DNA from: Chitinophaga chungangae
GTDB taxonomy: Bacteria > Bacteroidota > Bacteroidia > Chitinophagales > Chitinophagaceae
DNA length: 64,000 nucleotides
Reading direction: 5' to 3'
Assembly (NCBI RefSeq): GCF_017742215.1
Contig: NZ_JAGHKP010000004.1
Coordinates: 186,001-250,000 of the forward strand
The notes beneath the pieces are model-generated. The model was given only the letters and a program-made list of their open reading frames with translations. It was not told the origin of the DNA and did not search any database. The translations under genes were made by a program, and so were the position numbers. Positions 37,593 through 47,122 of this stretch are shown one piece after another; within the stretch, counting starts at the first letter, position 1; every line of letters begins with the position of its first letter.

Positions 37593-40154
37593 TTAAGATT
37601 TGGGCTCGAGCGCACTGCTGATGCGGTCTGCCAGGTCCTGCAGGTGATAGCGGGTCATCGCGTCTCCGGAACCTGCAGCAGCGCTGCGGGCTTCAGAACG
37701 GATGGAACTGAGCTGCGCGCGGGCAAGGCTGGATGCGTCGCTGCGGGTCGGGTTGGGGAACATGGCTGCAAACTGCGGGGGAACGCCGGTTGTATTGGGC
37801 TTCTCGAGCAGGTTGGCAAGCGCGTTCACGTAAGCCTTCTGCAGGTTCCTCCTGTAAATATCGATCGGCTTGCGGGCGGCCAGTTCCGAGAACACGCCTT
37901 TTTTCAGGTCGCTCAGGTACTCAGACGCTTTGTAGGCGCCGGGCTCCAGGGTTTCCGCGTTGAGCATCTTGTTGAGGGTGGAAGTGCTCAGCAGGCGGCC
38001 GAGGATGGCTTCCTGGCGGCTGAGGATCAGCGAGGGCGCATCGGCCTTCACTCTCGTCAGGATGTCTTTATTGATCAGCCAGTCAGGCGTGGTGAACAGC
38101 TGCGCCTGGAGAAAGCTCACGGCTTCTTTTTGTTTTGTTTTCGGTACGATCTCGTAGATGGCGCCGGATTGCTCAACGGTTTTAGGCGTTTCGTAAATGC
38201 CGCCCACGTTTTTGGCCACGTGGCCCATGTAGCGGGTATACTGGCCCAGCACTTCATTGTACAGTTCGCCCAGGTTGGCGTAACCTTCGTTTTCGGTGCG
38301 GGTCCAGGCCATGAGGTTAGGCATGATGCGCTGAAGGTTCTTCAGGCCATAGCCGCTCGCTTTCATGGCATCGTCTCCGAGGTCTTCGTTCTGGCTGCGC
38401 GGATCGTCCGGGTTGGTTTCGGTGCCGAACCAGTACTTTTTATCCTGCAGTTTATTTACTACCCATTTGTTGAGGGTGCTTTTTTCGGAGTTTTCGTCTG
38501 TGCCGGGAATGGCCTTGTAACCCCATTCGATCGCCCATTTATCGTAATGGTTGATGCGGGGATAAAGATCAGCGCCGGAAATGCCGTCTCCCGGCTGCGC
38601 TACGTAGTTAAAACGGGCGTAGTCCATGATGGAAGCGGCATGGCCGTTCTCTTTAACCCAGTTCTTATCGCGCAGCTTCTCCACCGGGTAAGTGGAGCTG
38701 GAGCCGAAGTTGTGGCGCAGGCCGAGGGTGTGGCCCACTTCGTGGGAAGACACGAAACGGATCAGCTCGCCCATCAGCTCGTCGTCGAAGCTCATTTTGC
38801 GCGCGCGCTCGTCGTTAGGCGAAGCCTGGATGAAATACCAGTTGCGCAGCAGGCGCATTACGTTGTGATACCAGTTGATGTGGCTTTCGAGGATCTCGCC
38901 GGAGCGGGGATCGTGCACGTGCGGGCCGGAGGCGTTGGGCACTTCGGAAGGTTTGTACACGATGGCGGAATAACGCGCGTCTTCCAGGCTCCAGGTGGAA
39001 TCTTCCTGTTTGGTGGGCGCCATTTTAGCATAGATGGCGTTTTTGAAACCGGCCTGTTCGAAAGCGCCCTGCCAGTCGTTCACACCCTGGATGAGGTATT
39101 TGCGCCATTTGGCCGGGGTAGCGGGATCGATATAAAATACGATGGGTTTTTTGGGTTCCACGAGGTCGCCTTTTTTCCATTTCTCCACGTCTTCGGGTTT
39201 GGGCTCCAGGCGCCAGCGGGTGATCATGGTGAGCCTTTTAACGCCCTGGGGGTCTGCATCGAAGTCGGTAACGCTGGTGGCGAAGAAACCCACGCGCGGA
39301 TCGAAGTAACGCGGCTGCATGGGCACTTCGGGCAGCAGAACGAGGGAGCTGTTCAGCTCCAGGGTGGCAAAGCCGCCGCCAACGGGAGGCATGCCGGGGG
39401 CGGGAGAGGAGCCGCTTTTGGTGTAGGTCTTAACGGTCTGGATCTCCACGTTGCCCGGGTAGGAGCGCACGTCCTGGATATAGGATTTATCCGCCTGGGG
39501 AGCGCCCAGCTTGATAGAGCCTTTCAGGCCGGAATCGAAGAACAGGATGTCGTTATCGCCGTTGATATAATCGGTAAGGTCCAGCACTACGCCGTTGTTG
39601 TCTTTCGAAAAAGCTTTGATGTCGAAGGAAGCAACGATGGGCTGGATGTTGGAATTAAGCACGGACAAATACATGGGCTGCGTGGAATCTTTGGAACGCT
39701 CCGAAAAGGAAATGTTCTTGAGGAAAACACGGTTGTTGGGCCCTTTGTCGAAGCGGATCACGTTTTCGTTGATCTGGTCGCCGCCGAAGCCGAACATGCC
39801 TACACGGAGGCCTGCGGGGGCTTTGGACATGCGGCTCACCACGAGGACGTCTCTCCCGAGCAGGTTGTCCGGGATCTCTACGAAGAACTTATCGTCCTGT
39901 TTGTAGATGTTGAACATCCCTGAATCGGCTTTGGCACTGGCGTTGATCACTTCCGCGAACTTTTTGGGAGCGGGCTTCGGGGGGCCGGGAGGCCGGCCGG
40001 CAGGTTTGGTGGTGTCTTTGGCTGGTGCGGTTGCTGCAGGCGTGGATTTGTCGTTTTTTTTCTTTCTCTGTGCCCCGGCGGTATAGGGGGAGAACATGAC
40101 GGCAGCGCAGATCAGGCCTGTCACCGCCGCAGTCAGTTTGCTCTGTGAATGCAT
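37593..40154 (-). CDS. Secreted zinc metalloprotease (DUF5117/DUF5118 family)
   Basis: 853 aa from the ATG at 40154. A signal peptide ends near AGAQRKKK. A Pro/Lys-rich linker precedes the DUF5118/DUF5117 region (MFNIYKQDDKFFVEIPDNLLGRDVLVVSRM). The metzincin-like zinc motif HEVGHTLGLRH has ligands H471, H475 and H481 with E472 as the catalytic base, and a MDYARFNY Met-turn follows. Such large periplasmic or secreted proteases are common in Bacteroidota; the substrate is unknown. The gene stands alone behind two terminators. Confidence 0.9.
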   Translation of the reverse strand: MHSQSKLTAAVTGLICAAVMFSPYTAGAQRKKKNDKSTPAATAPAKDTTKPAGRPPGPPKPAPKKFAEVINASAKADSGMFNIYKQDDKFFVEIPDNLLGRDVLVVSRMSKAPAGLRVGMFGFGGDQINENVIRFDKGPNNRVFLKNISFSERSKDSTQPMYLSVLNSNIQPIVASFDIKAFSKDNNGVVLDLTDYINGDNDILFFDSGLKGSIKLGAPQADKSYIQDVRSYPGNVEIQTVKTYTKSGSSPAPGMPPVGGGFATLELNSSLVLLPEVPMQPRYFDPRVGFFATSVTDFDADPQGVKRLTMITRWRLEPKPEDVEKWKKGDLVEPKKPIVFYIDPATPAKWRKYLIQGVNDWQGAFEQAGFKNAIYAKMAPTKQEDSTWSLEDARYSAIVYKPSEVPNASGPHVHDPRSGEILESHINWYHNVMRLLRNWYFIQASPNDERARKMSFDDELMGELIRFVSSHEVGHTLGLRHNFGSSSTYPVEKLRDKNWVKENGHAASIMDYARFNYVAQPGDGISGADLYPRINHYDKWAIEWGYKAIPGTDENSEKSTLNKWVVNKLQDKKYWFGTETNPDDPRSQNEDLGDDAMKASGYGLKNLQRIMPNLMAWTRTENEGYANLGELYNEVLGQYTRYMGHVAKNVGGIYETPKTVEQSGAIYEIVPKTKQKEAVSFLQAQLFTTPDWLINKDILTRVKADAPSLILSRQEAILGRLLSTSTLNKMLNAETLEPGAYKASEYLSDLKKGVFSELAARKPIDIYRRNLQKAYVNALANLLEKPNTTGVPPQFAAMFPNPTRSDASSLARAQLSSIRSEARSAAAGSGDAMTRYHLQDLADRISSALEPKS

Positions 40155-40736
40155 TGGTTTGTTGGTGGTTTTATTGATTTGTAAAGGAATTAATATGGAC
40201 AAAGAAAGGGATAAGTGTTAAATTAACAGATAAAAATCCATAAATGTGCGAAACAAGGGTAGGAACGGAAAGAAAAAGCCGTAAATTGCCGGAAACGGAT
40301 GTGAGAACATAAATTGCCATGCCAACGACTGAAACTCCACGCTAGTGAAGGTAGCCCGCGGTTAAACAATGAATTAAATTTTTGTTGGAACATTTGAAAA
40401 TTTTCTTAAATTGTGCGTCCAACTTTGAAAAAAAATCAATCGATTTCCCTTAACAGTGAGGGCGGAGTTGTGAGAGGACGGTACGGTTTATATTATTTGT
40501 TTTACGTATTTAAGTGTTTGCTCAATAAATGTGAAAGGTGGAAATGCTCTATTCACGGGGCTTTGTGCGGTATGGTTAAATTTCTTGGGTGACACTTGTT
40601 TTTTTGAGTAAGGCTTATAACTTTGCGAATCACTGGTTATAAGCCGGTTATCTTTGTGGGTTTGAGAAAAATGCGATCTAAATCTTAATTACTAACAAAC
40701 AAACAGTTTAATTTTTAACACTAAAATTCAATCAAC
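40155..40736. other. 582-bp intergenic region upstream of exbB
   Basis: No protein gene is visible. It contains the divergent promoters for the metalloprotease and for the ExbB operon. The best exbB candidates lie at 40596-40656. The remainder is AT-rich, and I see no repeat or hairpin in it. Confidence 0.6.
40596..40625 (+). promoter_or_regulatory. Promoter of the exbB-exbD-exbD-tonB operon
   Basis: TTG (40596-40598) and TAACTTTG (40618-40625) are spaced by 19 bp. A second -7 box, TATCTTTG at 40649-40656, has a TTG 23 bp upstream and may be an alternative start. The untranslated leader would be about 80-105 nt. Confidence 0.55.
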
Positions 40737-41591
40737 ATGGCTGAGACTAAAACAACTGTGACTGCAGCTGCTGCCAAAACATCCTCTCATCAGGCCAAGA
40801 AGTCTTCTAACTTATTTGCGATCCTGGCTGTGCCCATTTGTATTGCTATCGGGTACATCTTTTACATTTTCATTTTGGGCAACCCGGCGAACTTCCAGGG
40901 CGGCAATCCTGAGAACCACCCGGTTGAAGCAGGTATCGGCAAATGGTTTGGTACTGTACACAAAGGCGGCGCGATCGTGCCTATCCTGATCTCAACCCTG
41001 TTGATCTGCCTTACTTTCGTGATCGAGCGCTTCCTGTACCTGGCTAAAGCCAAAGGTAAATTCAGCGGTTCCGAACTGGTGCGCAAAGTGCAGTATCACC
41101 TGGCTAACAAAAACGTTGACGCAGCCCTGGCTGAGTGTGACAAACAGAAAGGCTCCGTAGGCAACGTGCTGAAAGCCGGCCTGAAAAAGTACAAGGAAAT
41201 GATCGGCAACACCGAGCTGGACACCGAGCAGAAGATCCTGACCATCAAAAACGAGATCGAAGAAACCACCGCGCTGGAACTGCCGATGATGGAAAAGAAC
41301 CTGGTGTTCCTGTCCACCATCGCTTCCGTAGCCACCCTGCTGGGCCTGTTCGGTACGGTACTCGGGATGATCAAGGCGTTCTCCGCGATGTCTTCCAGCG
41401 GCGCTCCCGATTCTGCAGCACTGGCGCTTGGTATCTCTGAGGCCTTGATTAACACGGCTTTAGGTATCGGTACTTCCGCTATCGCGATCATCATGTACAA
41501 CTACTTCACTACCAATATCGACAGCATCACTTACGCTATCGACGAATCTGGCTTTACTTTGACACAGTCTTTCGCAGCCAACCACAAATAA
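40737..41591 (+). CDS. exbB: MotA/TolQ/ExbB proton channel protein
   Basis: 284 aa. An N-terminal helix (about 29-49) precedes the ExbB core. This has a helix at about 82-100, a cytoplasmic domain with Lys/Glu-rich helices, and two late helices with LSTIASVATLLGLFGTVLGMIKAF and LINTALGIGTSAIAIIMYNYF. The GLFGTVLGM motif is typical of the family. It forms the inner-membrane pentamer that uses proton motive force to energise TonB. It is the first gene of a four-gene operon with two exbD genes and tonB. Confidence 0.9.
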   Translation: MAETKTTVTAAAAKTSSHQAKKSSNLFAILAVPICIAIGYIFYIFILGNPANFQGGNPENHPVEAGIGKWFGTVHKGGAIVPILISTLLICLTFVIERFLYLAKAKGKFSGSELVRKVQYHLANKNVDAALAECDKQKGSVGNVLKAGLKKYKEMIGNTELDTEQKILTIKNEIEETTALELPMMEKNLVFLSTIASVATLLGLFGTVLGMIKAFSAMSSSGAPDSAALALGISEALINTALGIGTSAIAIIMYNYFTTNIDSITYAIDESGFTLTQSFAANHK

Positions 41592-41659
41592 TTCGTAAAT
41601 TATAGTGTGGAATCTGCGGAGAATTGAATCTAATTAAGTGAACCAAAAAAAGGAGTAAG

Positions 41660-42325
41660 ATGCCAAAGGTAAAAATGCCCAGGAAAAGCACCCTCATCGA
41701 CATGACTGCGATGTGCGACGTTGCGTTCCTGCTGCTGACCTTCTTCATGCTGGCAACCAAGTTCAAACCGGACGAACCGGTGGCTGTGGTTACTCCGTCT
41801 TCTATCAACACGCAGTTGCTGCCGGATTCCCATGTGATCCTGCTGACGGTGGATAAAGACGGAAGGGTTTTCTTCAGCATGGACGACCAGCCGAAAAGAC
41901 AACAACTCATCGAGGACCTGAATACCAACTTCAAGCTGAACCTTACCCCTACCGAGATCCGGAATTTCAAGGTGGGCTCCAGCATTGGTACGGATTTCAA
42001 GAACCTCGGGAAAGTTCTTTCCATGACCGCGGACCAGCGTAAGAATTCCAAGATCGAAACCGGTATACCGATGGACTCGACCAACAACGAGCTCGCGATC
42101 TGGATCGAATACGCCCGTGCCGTACAGGGAAATAACAACAAGCTGAAATATTGCATCAAAGCAGACAATGAAACGCCTTACCCGGTGATCAAACGGGTGC
42201 TGGATACCTTCAAAGAGAAGAAGATCCAGAAGCTGAACCTGGTGACCAACCTGGAAGCCAAGCCGGCGGGCTCCGCTGCTGCGATCTATGAAGCCGAGCA
42301 TCAGAACGATCCTGCGGCCGAATAA
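41660..42325 (+). CDS. exbD: Biopolymer transporter ExbD (first copy)
   Basis: 221 aa. The single N-terminal membrane helix (MTAMCDVAFLLLTFFMLAT, about 15-33) has the conserved Asp of the ExbD/TolR proton path, here D20. The periplasmic domain is long for ExbD. It is coupled with ExbB and lies 68 bp after it. Confidence 0.9.
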   Translation: MPKVKMPRKSTLIDMTAMCDVAFLLLTFFMLATKFKPDEPVAVVTPSSINTQLLPDSHVILLTVDKDGRVFFSMDDQPKRQQLIEDLNTNFKLNLTPTEIRNFKVGSSIGTDFKNLGKVLSMTADQRKNSKIETGIPMDSTNNELAIWIEYARAVQGNNNKLKYCIKADNETPYPVIKRVLDTFKEKKIQKLNLVTNLEAKPAGSAAAIYEAEHQNDPAAE

Positions 42326-42364
42326 GAGTAAACAACATTAACAGACCAAAAAAAAATTGCTACC

Positions 42365-42952
42365 ATGGCTGAAATGGATACCAGTAGTAAGGGCGGTGGC
42401 GGTAAACACGGTGGAACGAAAGGCAAAAAACTTTCTACCCGTGTAGACATGACTCCGATGGTGGATCTCGGGTTTCTGCTGATCACCTTCTTCATGTTGA
42501 CCACCACCATGTCTAAGCCCAAGACCATGGATCTGATCATGCCGAAGGATACTGAGAAGCAGGAAGAGCAGAACAAGGTGAAGGAAAGCACCGCTCTCAC
42601 GATCCTCCTTGGCAAGAAGAACCAGGTTTACTACTACGAGGGATTGGCGCAAGACCCCAATGCCTCCAGCAACCCGGACTTCTTTAAAGCAACTTCGTTT
42701 GCCAATACCGGCGGCATCCGCGACGTGATCATCAAGAAGCGCGATGAAGTAGCCAGGCTGCGGAACTTTAAAGGCGAGCCCGAAGACGTAGTGGTGATCA
42801 TCAAAGCAGATGACGGCGCCACTTACCAGAACTTTGTAGATTTATTGGATGAAATGGCAATCAACCGTATCCAGCGTTATGCAACAGTGGATATCAGCGA
42901 CCAGGACAAGCAATGGATCAAATCTACTGAAGCCACCAACGGCATCCAGTAA
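42365..42952 (+). CDS. exbD: Biopolymer transporter ExbD (second copy)
   Basis: 195 aa with a Gly/Lys-rich N-terminus, a membrane helix with MTPMVDLGFLLITFFMLTT (proton-path Asp in MVDLGF) and a periplasmic domain. It is clearly related to, but distinct from, the first ExbD. Two ExbD genes next to one exbB are typical of Bacteroidota, where heteromeric ExbD pairs have been proposed. It lies 39 bp after the first copy. Confidence 0.9.
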   Translation: MAEMDTSSKGGGGKHGGTKGKKLSTRVDMTPMVDLGFLLITFFMLTTTMSKPKTMDLIMPKDTEKQEEQNKVKESTALTILLGKKNQVYYYEGLAQDPNASSNPDFFKATSFANTGGIRDVIIKKRDEVARLRNFKGEPEDVVVIIKADDGATYQNFVDLLDEMAINRIQRYATVDISDQDKQWIKSTEATNGIQ

Positions 42953-43000
42953 GATTATGGAAAAACTAATTTTTTTGCATCCATCAATAAACATGTAACA

Positions 43001-43837
43001 ATGGATTCAGCTAAAATCCTTAAGTCCGACTTTCTTGACATCCTGTTTGAAGACAGGAACAAGAACTACGGCGCTTATGAACTTCGCAAGAAGTACGACA
43101 GGCGCGTGCGGAACTCTATTCTGGGTACAGCTGCATTGGCCTTGCTGATCGTCGGAAGCTATTTCATTTATCTCAATCTGAAAGGCAGCGACGCAGATAA
43201 GAACACCAAACCTGTAATCGAGGATATTAAACTGGAGGACGTGAAGTTACCGGACGACCCGAAAACTCCGCCGCCCCCTCCGCCTCCGCCCGCACCACCG
43301 CCGCCCGTGAAGCCTTCCGTGCAGTTCACGCCGCCGGTGATCAAAAAAGATGAAGAAGTAAAAGCCGAGGAAGAGCTGGTGAAACTCGACGAGATCAAGG
43401 ATAAAGCCGTATCCACCAAAACAGTGGAAGGCGATCCTAACGGTATCGACCCGGGCCTGATCAACGATTCCAAAGGTACCGGCGTTGTAGACGCTCCGCC
43501 GCCTCCCCCGAAAGAAGAGATCTTCACGTTCGTGGAGCAACCTCCGACCTTCCCGGGTGGTGATGAAGCCCTCAACAAGTTCCTGAGCAATAACATCCGT
43601 TATCCGCATCTGGCAACTGAAAACGGTATCTCCGGTACAGTGTTCGTATCCTTCGTTGTTGATTCTGAAGGCAACATCAAAGACGTAAAAACTGTAGGCG
43701 CACCCAAAGGCGGCGGTCTTGAAGACGAAGCCATCCGCGTGGTGAAAAAAATGCCCAAATGGAAACCGGGCAGACAGAACGGACGCCAGGTATCTGTGCA
43801 GTTCAACCTGCCGATCCGCTTTACCCTTCAGGAGTAG
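43001..43837 (+). CDS. tonB: TonB family energy-transducing protein
   Basis: 278 aa. A membrane helix (about 36-56) is preceded by a basic cytoplasmic part. The periplasmic linker is proline-rich (TPPPPPPPPAPPPPVKPS) with acidic/Lys stretches. The C-terminal TonB domain (about 195-278) contains NIRYPHLATENGISGTVFVSF and ends with QFNLPIRFTLQE. It transmits energy from ExbB-ExbD to outer-membrane receptors. It is the last gene of the operon, closed by a terminator. Confidence 0.92.
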   Translation: MDSAKILKSDFLDILFEDRNKNYGAYELRKKYDRRVRNSILGTAALALLIVGSYFIYLNLKGSDADKNTKPVIEDIKLEDVKLPDDPKTPPPPPPPPAPPPPVKPSVQFTPPVIKKDEEVKAEEELVKLDEIKDKAVSTKTVEGDPNGIDPGLINDSKGTGVVDAPPPPPKEEIFTFVEQPPTFPGGDEALNKFLSNNIRYPHLATENGISGTVFVSFVVDSEGNIKDVKTVGAPKGGGLEDEAIRVVKKMPKWKPGRQNGRQVSVQFNLPIRFTLQE

Positions 43838-43868
43838 TATTTAGTCTCAAGCTAGTATGAAATATAAG

Positions 43869-43902
43869 TTCCCCCGGCTTTCCTGCCGGGGGAATTTTTT
43901 TT
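43869..43902 (+). terminator. Terminator of the tonB operon
   Basis: The stem TTCCCCCGGC/GCCGGGGGAA closes over TTTCCT and is followed by TTTTTTTT. It ends 16 bp before mnmE. Confidence 0.85.
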
Positions 43903-43917
43903 GGTTAATTTTGGCCC

Positions 43918-45300
43918 ATGATAGGAAAGTTAGGCGGTCATGACGATACCATTGTTGCCATTGCCACAGCACCCGGGGTGGGCGCCATTGCCGTGATACG
44001 GCTTAGCGGCGCCGCGGCCGTTTCGATCACGGATACGCTTTTCCCCTCCAAAGACCTTACCGCGCAGCCTACGCACACTTTGCATTTCGGCGGCCTGCAT
44101 TTCCAGGGCCGGGTGATAGACGAAGTGGTGGTGAGCCTTTACCGCGCCCCGCGGTCTTATACGGGCGAAGAGGTGGTGGAGATCTCCTGTCATGGTTCGC
44201 CCTATATCCAGCAGCAGATCGTAGAAGCCTGCATCGCATCGGGCGCGCGCCTGGCAAAACCCGGCGAGTTCACCCAGCGCGCCTTTCTCAACGGCAAGCT
44301 CGACCTCACACAGGCCGAATCCGTTGCCGACCTGATCGCCAGCAATACAGCCGCCAGTCATCAAACTGCCCTGCAGCAAATGCGCGGCGGTTTTTCCCGT
44401 GAACTGCAGGCGCTGCGCGAGCAGCTTATCAAATTTTCCGCCCTCATCGAACTGGAGCTGGATTTCAGCCAGGAAGACGTGGAGTTCGCCGACCGTACCG
44501 CTTTGTACGCCCTGGTGAACGAGGCGCTACTGGAGGTGGAGAAACTGGTTACTTCCTTCAAAGTCGGCAACGTCATCAAAAACGGCGTAAACACCGCTAT
44601 CATCGGCCGCCCCAACGCCGGGAAGTCTACCCTCCTCAACACCCTTCTGAACGAAAACAGGGCCATCGTCAGCGACATCGCCGGCACCACGCGCGACACG
44701 ATCGAGGAAGTGCTCAACATCGGCGGTATTCTTTTCCGCCTGATAGACACCGCGGGCATCCGCGAAAGCACCGATACCATCGAAAGCATCGGCGTGCAGA
44801 AGTCGCTCGAAAAAATGCGCGAAGCCGGCATCGTGATCTATCTTTTCGATGTGGCCGAGCTCACGGTAGACGATCTGCTCGCACAGGTACATGCTTTTGA
44901 TAACGAAGGAATTTCTTACCTGCTGGTCGGTAACAAAACCGACGTGCTAGGCGCCGAAGAAACCCGCGCAAAGTTCGCGCTTATCCCCAACATCATTTTT
45001 ATTTCCGCCCGCGACCACGCGCAGATCGGAATGCTTAAAGACCAGCTGATGCACCAGGTAATGGGCGGCGCCGTCAACACCGAAAACACGATCATCACCA
45101 ACGTTCGCCATTATTCCGCGCTGCAGGAAGTGCTCACTTCTTTACGCGACGTAAAAGGCGGCATGGACGCGGGTTTGCCGGGAGATTTGCTGGCGCTTGA
45201 TATTCGCAGGTGTTTGCATTACCTGGCGGATATCGCCGGCGAGGTGACAAATGAGGATAGGTTGGATTATATTTTTTCGAAGTTTTGTATCGGGAAGTAG
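43918..45300 (+). CDS. mnmE: tRNA uridine-5-carboxymethylaminomethyl modification GTPase MnmE
   Basis: 460 aa. The tetrahydrofolate-binding N-terminal domain (DDTIVAIATAPGVGAIAVIRLSG) is followed by a helical domain. A G domain contains GRPNAGKSTLL, the DIAGTTRDTI loop, DTAGIRES and GNKTD. It ends in the invariant C-terminus FCIGK. The protein modifies U34 of tRNAs together with MnmG. It appears intact. Its last 18 bp form the left boundary of a probable mobile element: the same codons recur at 61429-61446. Confidence 0.95.
   Translation: MIGKLGGHDDTIVAIATAPGVGAIAVIRLSGAAAVSITDTLFPSKDLTAQPTHTLHFGGLHFQGRVIDEVVVSLYRAPRSYTGEEVVEISCHGSPYIQQQIVEACIASGARLAKPGEFTQRAFLNGKLDLTQAESVADLIASNTAASHQTALQQMRGGFSRELQALREQLIKFSALIELELDFSQEDVEFADRTALYALVNEALLEVEKLVTSFKVGNVIKNGVNTAIIGRPNAGKSTLLNTLLNENRAIVSDIAGTTRDTIEEVLNIGGILFRLIDTAGIRESTDTIESIGVQKSLEKMREAGIVIYLFDVAELTVDDLLAQVHAFDNEGISYLLVGNKTDVLGAEETRAKFALIPNIIFISARDHAQIGMLKDQLMHQVMGGAVNTENTIITNVRHYSALQEVLTSLRDVKGGMDAGLPGDLLALDIRRCLHYLADIAGEVTNEDRLDYIFSKFCIGK
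45283..45300 (+). other. attL: mnmE 3'-end attachment site
   Basis: TTTTGTATCGGGAAGTAG encodes F-C-I-G-K-stop of mnmE. The right-hand partner at 61429-61446 reads TTCTGTATTGGGAAATAA, with 14 of 18 identical bases and all four differences at third codon positions. The same mnmE/trmE end is the known target of SGI1-type islands. The boundary position is inferred from the repeat. Confidence 0.75.
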
Positions 45301-45359
45301 CGGCTTGTTTTTAATTGCTTTAAATTTTCTTTGTTTATCTAACGTAATGTATACCAGTA

Positions 45360-45386
45360 GGGCAATCCAGCGGATTGCCCTTTTTT
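45360..45386 (+). terminator. Rho-independent terminator at the left end of the element
   Basis: The perfect stem GGGCAATCC/GGATTGCCC closes over AGC and is followed by TTTTTT. It lies 60 bp inside the element and would stop transcripts coming from mnmE. Confidence 0.85.
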
Positions 45387-45566
45387 GTTCCTGTTTTATT
45401 TTGCTCGTGTTTTGAAAAGGCTTAGTATTGTTTTGAGATGAAACAGTACAAAACATGATGGGGAGATAAGGAGAAATTGTCAGTATCAGGCAGTAATTGG
45501 CGGTTATTGACACTTCGCGTCTTTCAGGGTCAGTTTTGGGCATTTCGAACACTTAACTTTTTGTCC

Positions 45567-45962
45567 ATGAGCAGCAACCAACGGATCAAGAAAGTCTGCG
45601 AGCATTGCAACGAGATCTTCATCGCACAGAAAGCGACGACGAAGTATTGTTCGTTGATCTGCGCGCAACGGAATTACAAGTTGCGGGAGAAGCGGGAGCG
45701 GTTGAAGAAGGCGGAGGCCCCGGCAGTTGTAGACAGTTTGCCGCCGGTTGAAAAAGTCGGCGCGGTGAAGGCCGAAGCTCCGGCGGGTATGGGCGATCTG
45801 ATCACCATCCAGCAACTGGCCCAGGTCACGAACCTCAGTGAGCGGACGCTCTTCCGGCTGATCAAAGACCCGGAGTTCCCGAAGATCAGGATCGGGCGGA
45901 ACCTCCTGTTTCACCGGGAAACGGTTATTCAATTCATCGTTCGTAAATACAGTACGGTATGA
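45567..45962 (+). CDS. Excisionase-like protein with zinc finger and HTH_17 domain
   Basis: 131 aa from the ATG at 45567; an earlier in-frame start (45477) has no support. A small N-terminal zinc finger of CxxC...CSLIC form (CEHC near residue 10, YCSLIC near 27) precedes a Lys/Glu linker. A MerR/Xis-type helix-turn-helix (ITIQQLAQVTNLSERTLFRLIKD, about 81-103) is followed by the wing IRIGRNLLFHRETV. It may act as an excision/direction factor or regulate the integrase. Its stop overlaps the integrase start by 4 bp (ATGA). Confidence 0.75.
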   Translation: MSSNQRIKKVCEHCNEIFIAQKATTKYCSLICAQRNYKLREKRERLKKAEAPAVVDSLPPVEKVGAVKAEAPAGMGDLITIQQLAQVTNLSERTLFRLIKDPEFPKIRIGRNLLFHRETVIQFIVRKYSTV

Positions 45963-47122
45963 GAGGAAAACTGAGATCGACGGAACTGAAGAGCGGGCGG
46001 CTCAGCCTGTATATCGATTACTTTCCGGCCGTGTGGAACCCGCAGAAGAAAGCGTATACGCGACGCGAGAAGCTGGGCCTGTACCTGTACAAGAACCCGG
46101 TGACTTCCTTGCAGAAAAAGGAGAACAGTCTTTGCATGGAGATCGCGGAAAAGATCTATCTCAAACGGATGAACGCGCTGATGCTGGAGGCTAACGGGCT
46201 TTTCAACCAGGACGCGCTGGAGGCGGACTTCTACACGTATGCCCTCAATTTCATCCGTGCGAAACAGCGCGAGAAGGTAGACACCATGCATTACGAAACG
46301 GCGATCAAATACCTGAAGAAATTTGTGGGCGATCACTTCCGTTTCCGGCACCTCGACGAAGAATTTCTCAAGAAGTTCAAAGCCTTTCTCCTTTTAACGA
46401 CTTCGCTGAAATCGGAGAAGGTCAAGCTCAATCAGAACTCCGCTGCGTCGTACTATGATAAATTCGCGCTGATCGTGCAGACGGCGTTTCGTGATAAGTA
46501 TTTGCAGGAAGATTACACGCTACGGGTGCCACGTATCAGCAACGTCGATTCGCCGCGCGAGATCATCGACGACGAGGAATTGCAACTCCTGCTGGATAAC
46601 CCCTGCGAGGACGAGCTCGTTTATCGTTCGTCGCTGTTCGCGTTGATGACAGGTTTTCGGTTCAGTGCGCTGCGGATTCTCAAATGGGGCGACCTCCATT
46701 ATTCCAATGGGCAAGAAGCCTGGTACTTCCATATCATCGATCCCAAGCCGGAGCGGTCGTTCAAACATTACGTCAGCCAGCAGGCCGTCGATCTGTTGGG
46801 GCCGCGCGGGGAGAAGGAGGCGCTCGTCTTTCCCGACCTGAACTATAGCCGCACCCGCACGAAGCTGAAGGAGTGGTTCTCGAGCGTGGGGATGAAGGAC
46901 AAGGCCAAGTTTCACAACTGGCGGCATAAGTACGCCACCAGCCTGATCGAGAAGGGCGAGGATATTTACGTCGTAAGCAAGATGCTCAACCATAAGCACG
47001 TCAAGACCACGCAGATCTACGCGCAGGTGCCCGACTCCAACCGGGTGAAGGCGGCGATGAAGCTCAACTATAACCTTAAACCGAAACCGAATGATGACGG
47101 AGGAATTGGAACAGCGGATTGA
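45959..47122 (+). CDS. int: Tyrosine recombinase/integrase
   Basis: 387 aa. An N-terminal arm-binding part and a SAM-like core-binding domain (about 90-185) precede the catalytic domain. Catalytic residues fit the R-K-H-R-H-Y pattern: R234 in TGFRFSALR, H319-R322 in FHNWRHKYAT, H345 in MLNHKHVKTT and Y354 in TQIYAQV; K264 or K270 may be the lysine. It most likely recombines the mnmE 3'-end sites. The C-terminus overlaps the next gene by 32 bp in another frame. Confidence 0.92.
   Translation: MRGKLRSTELKSGRLSLYIDYFPAVWNPQKKAYTRREKLGLYLYKNPVTSLQKKENSLCMEIAEKIYLKRMNALMLEANGLFNQDALEADFYTYALNFIRAKQREKVDTMHYETAIKYLKKFVGDHFRFRHLDEEFLKKFKAFLLLTTSLKSEKVKLNQNSAASYYDKFALIVQTAFRDKYLQEDYTLRVPRISNVDSPREIIDDEELQLLLDNPCEDELVYRSSLFALMTGFRFSALRILKWGDLHYSNGQEAWYFHIIDPKPERSFKHYVSQQAVDLLGPRGEKEALVFPDLNYSRTRTKLKEWFSSVGMKDKAKFHNWRHKYATSLIEKGEDIYVVSKMLNHKHVKTTQIYAQVPDSNRVKAAMKLNYNLKPKPNDDGGIGTAD

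Noticed and set aside
37644-39923. 759-codon frame opposite the metalloprotease
   Set aside because: The minus-strand protein has a signal peptide and the zinc motif HEVGHTLGLRH. The plus-strand frame is its shadow.
43274-43320. Proline-codon repeat as a microsatellite or phase-variable tract
   Set aside because: It encodes the TonB proline linker and uses mixed codons (ccg, cct, ccc, cca), so slippage is not a likely role.
45477-45566. N-terminal extension of the first HTH gene
   Set aside because: The extension is Phe/Trp/Leu-rich and resembles translated non-coding sequence. The ATG at 45567 gives the zinc-finger start.
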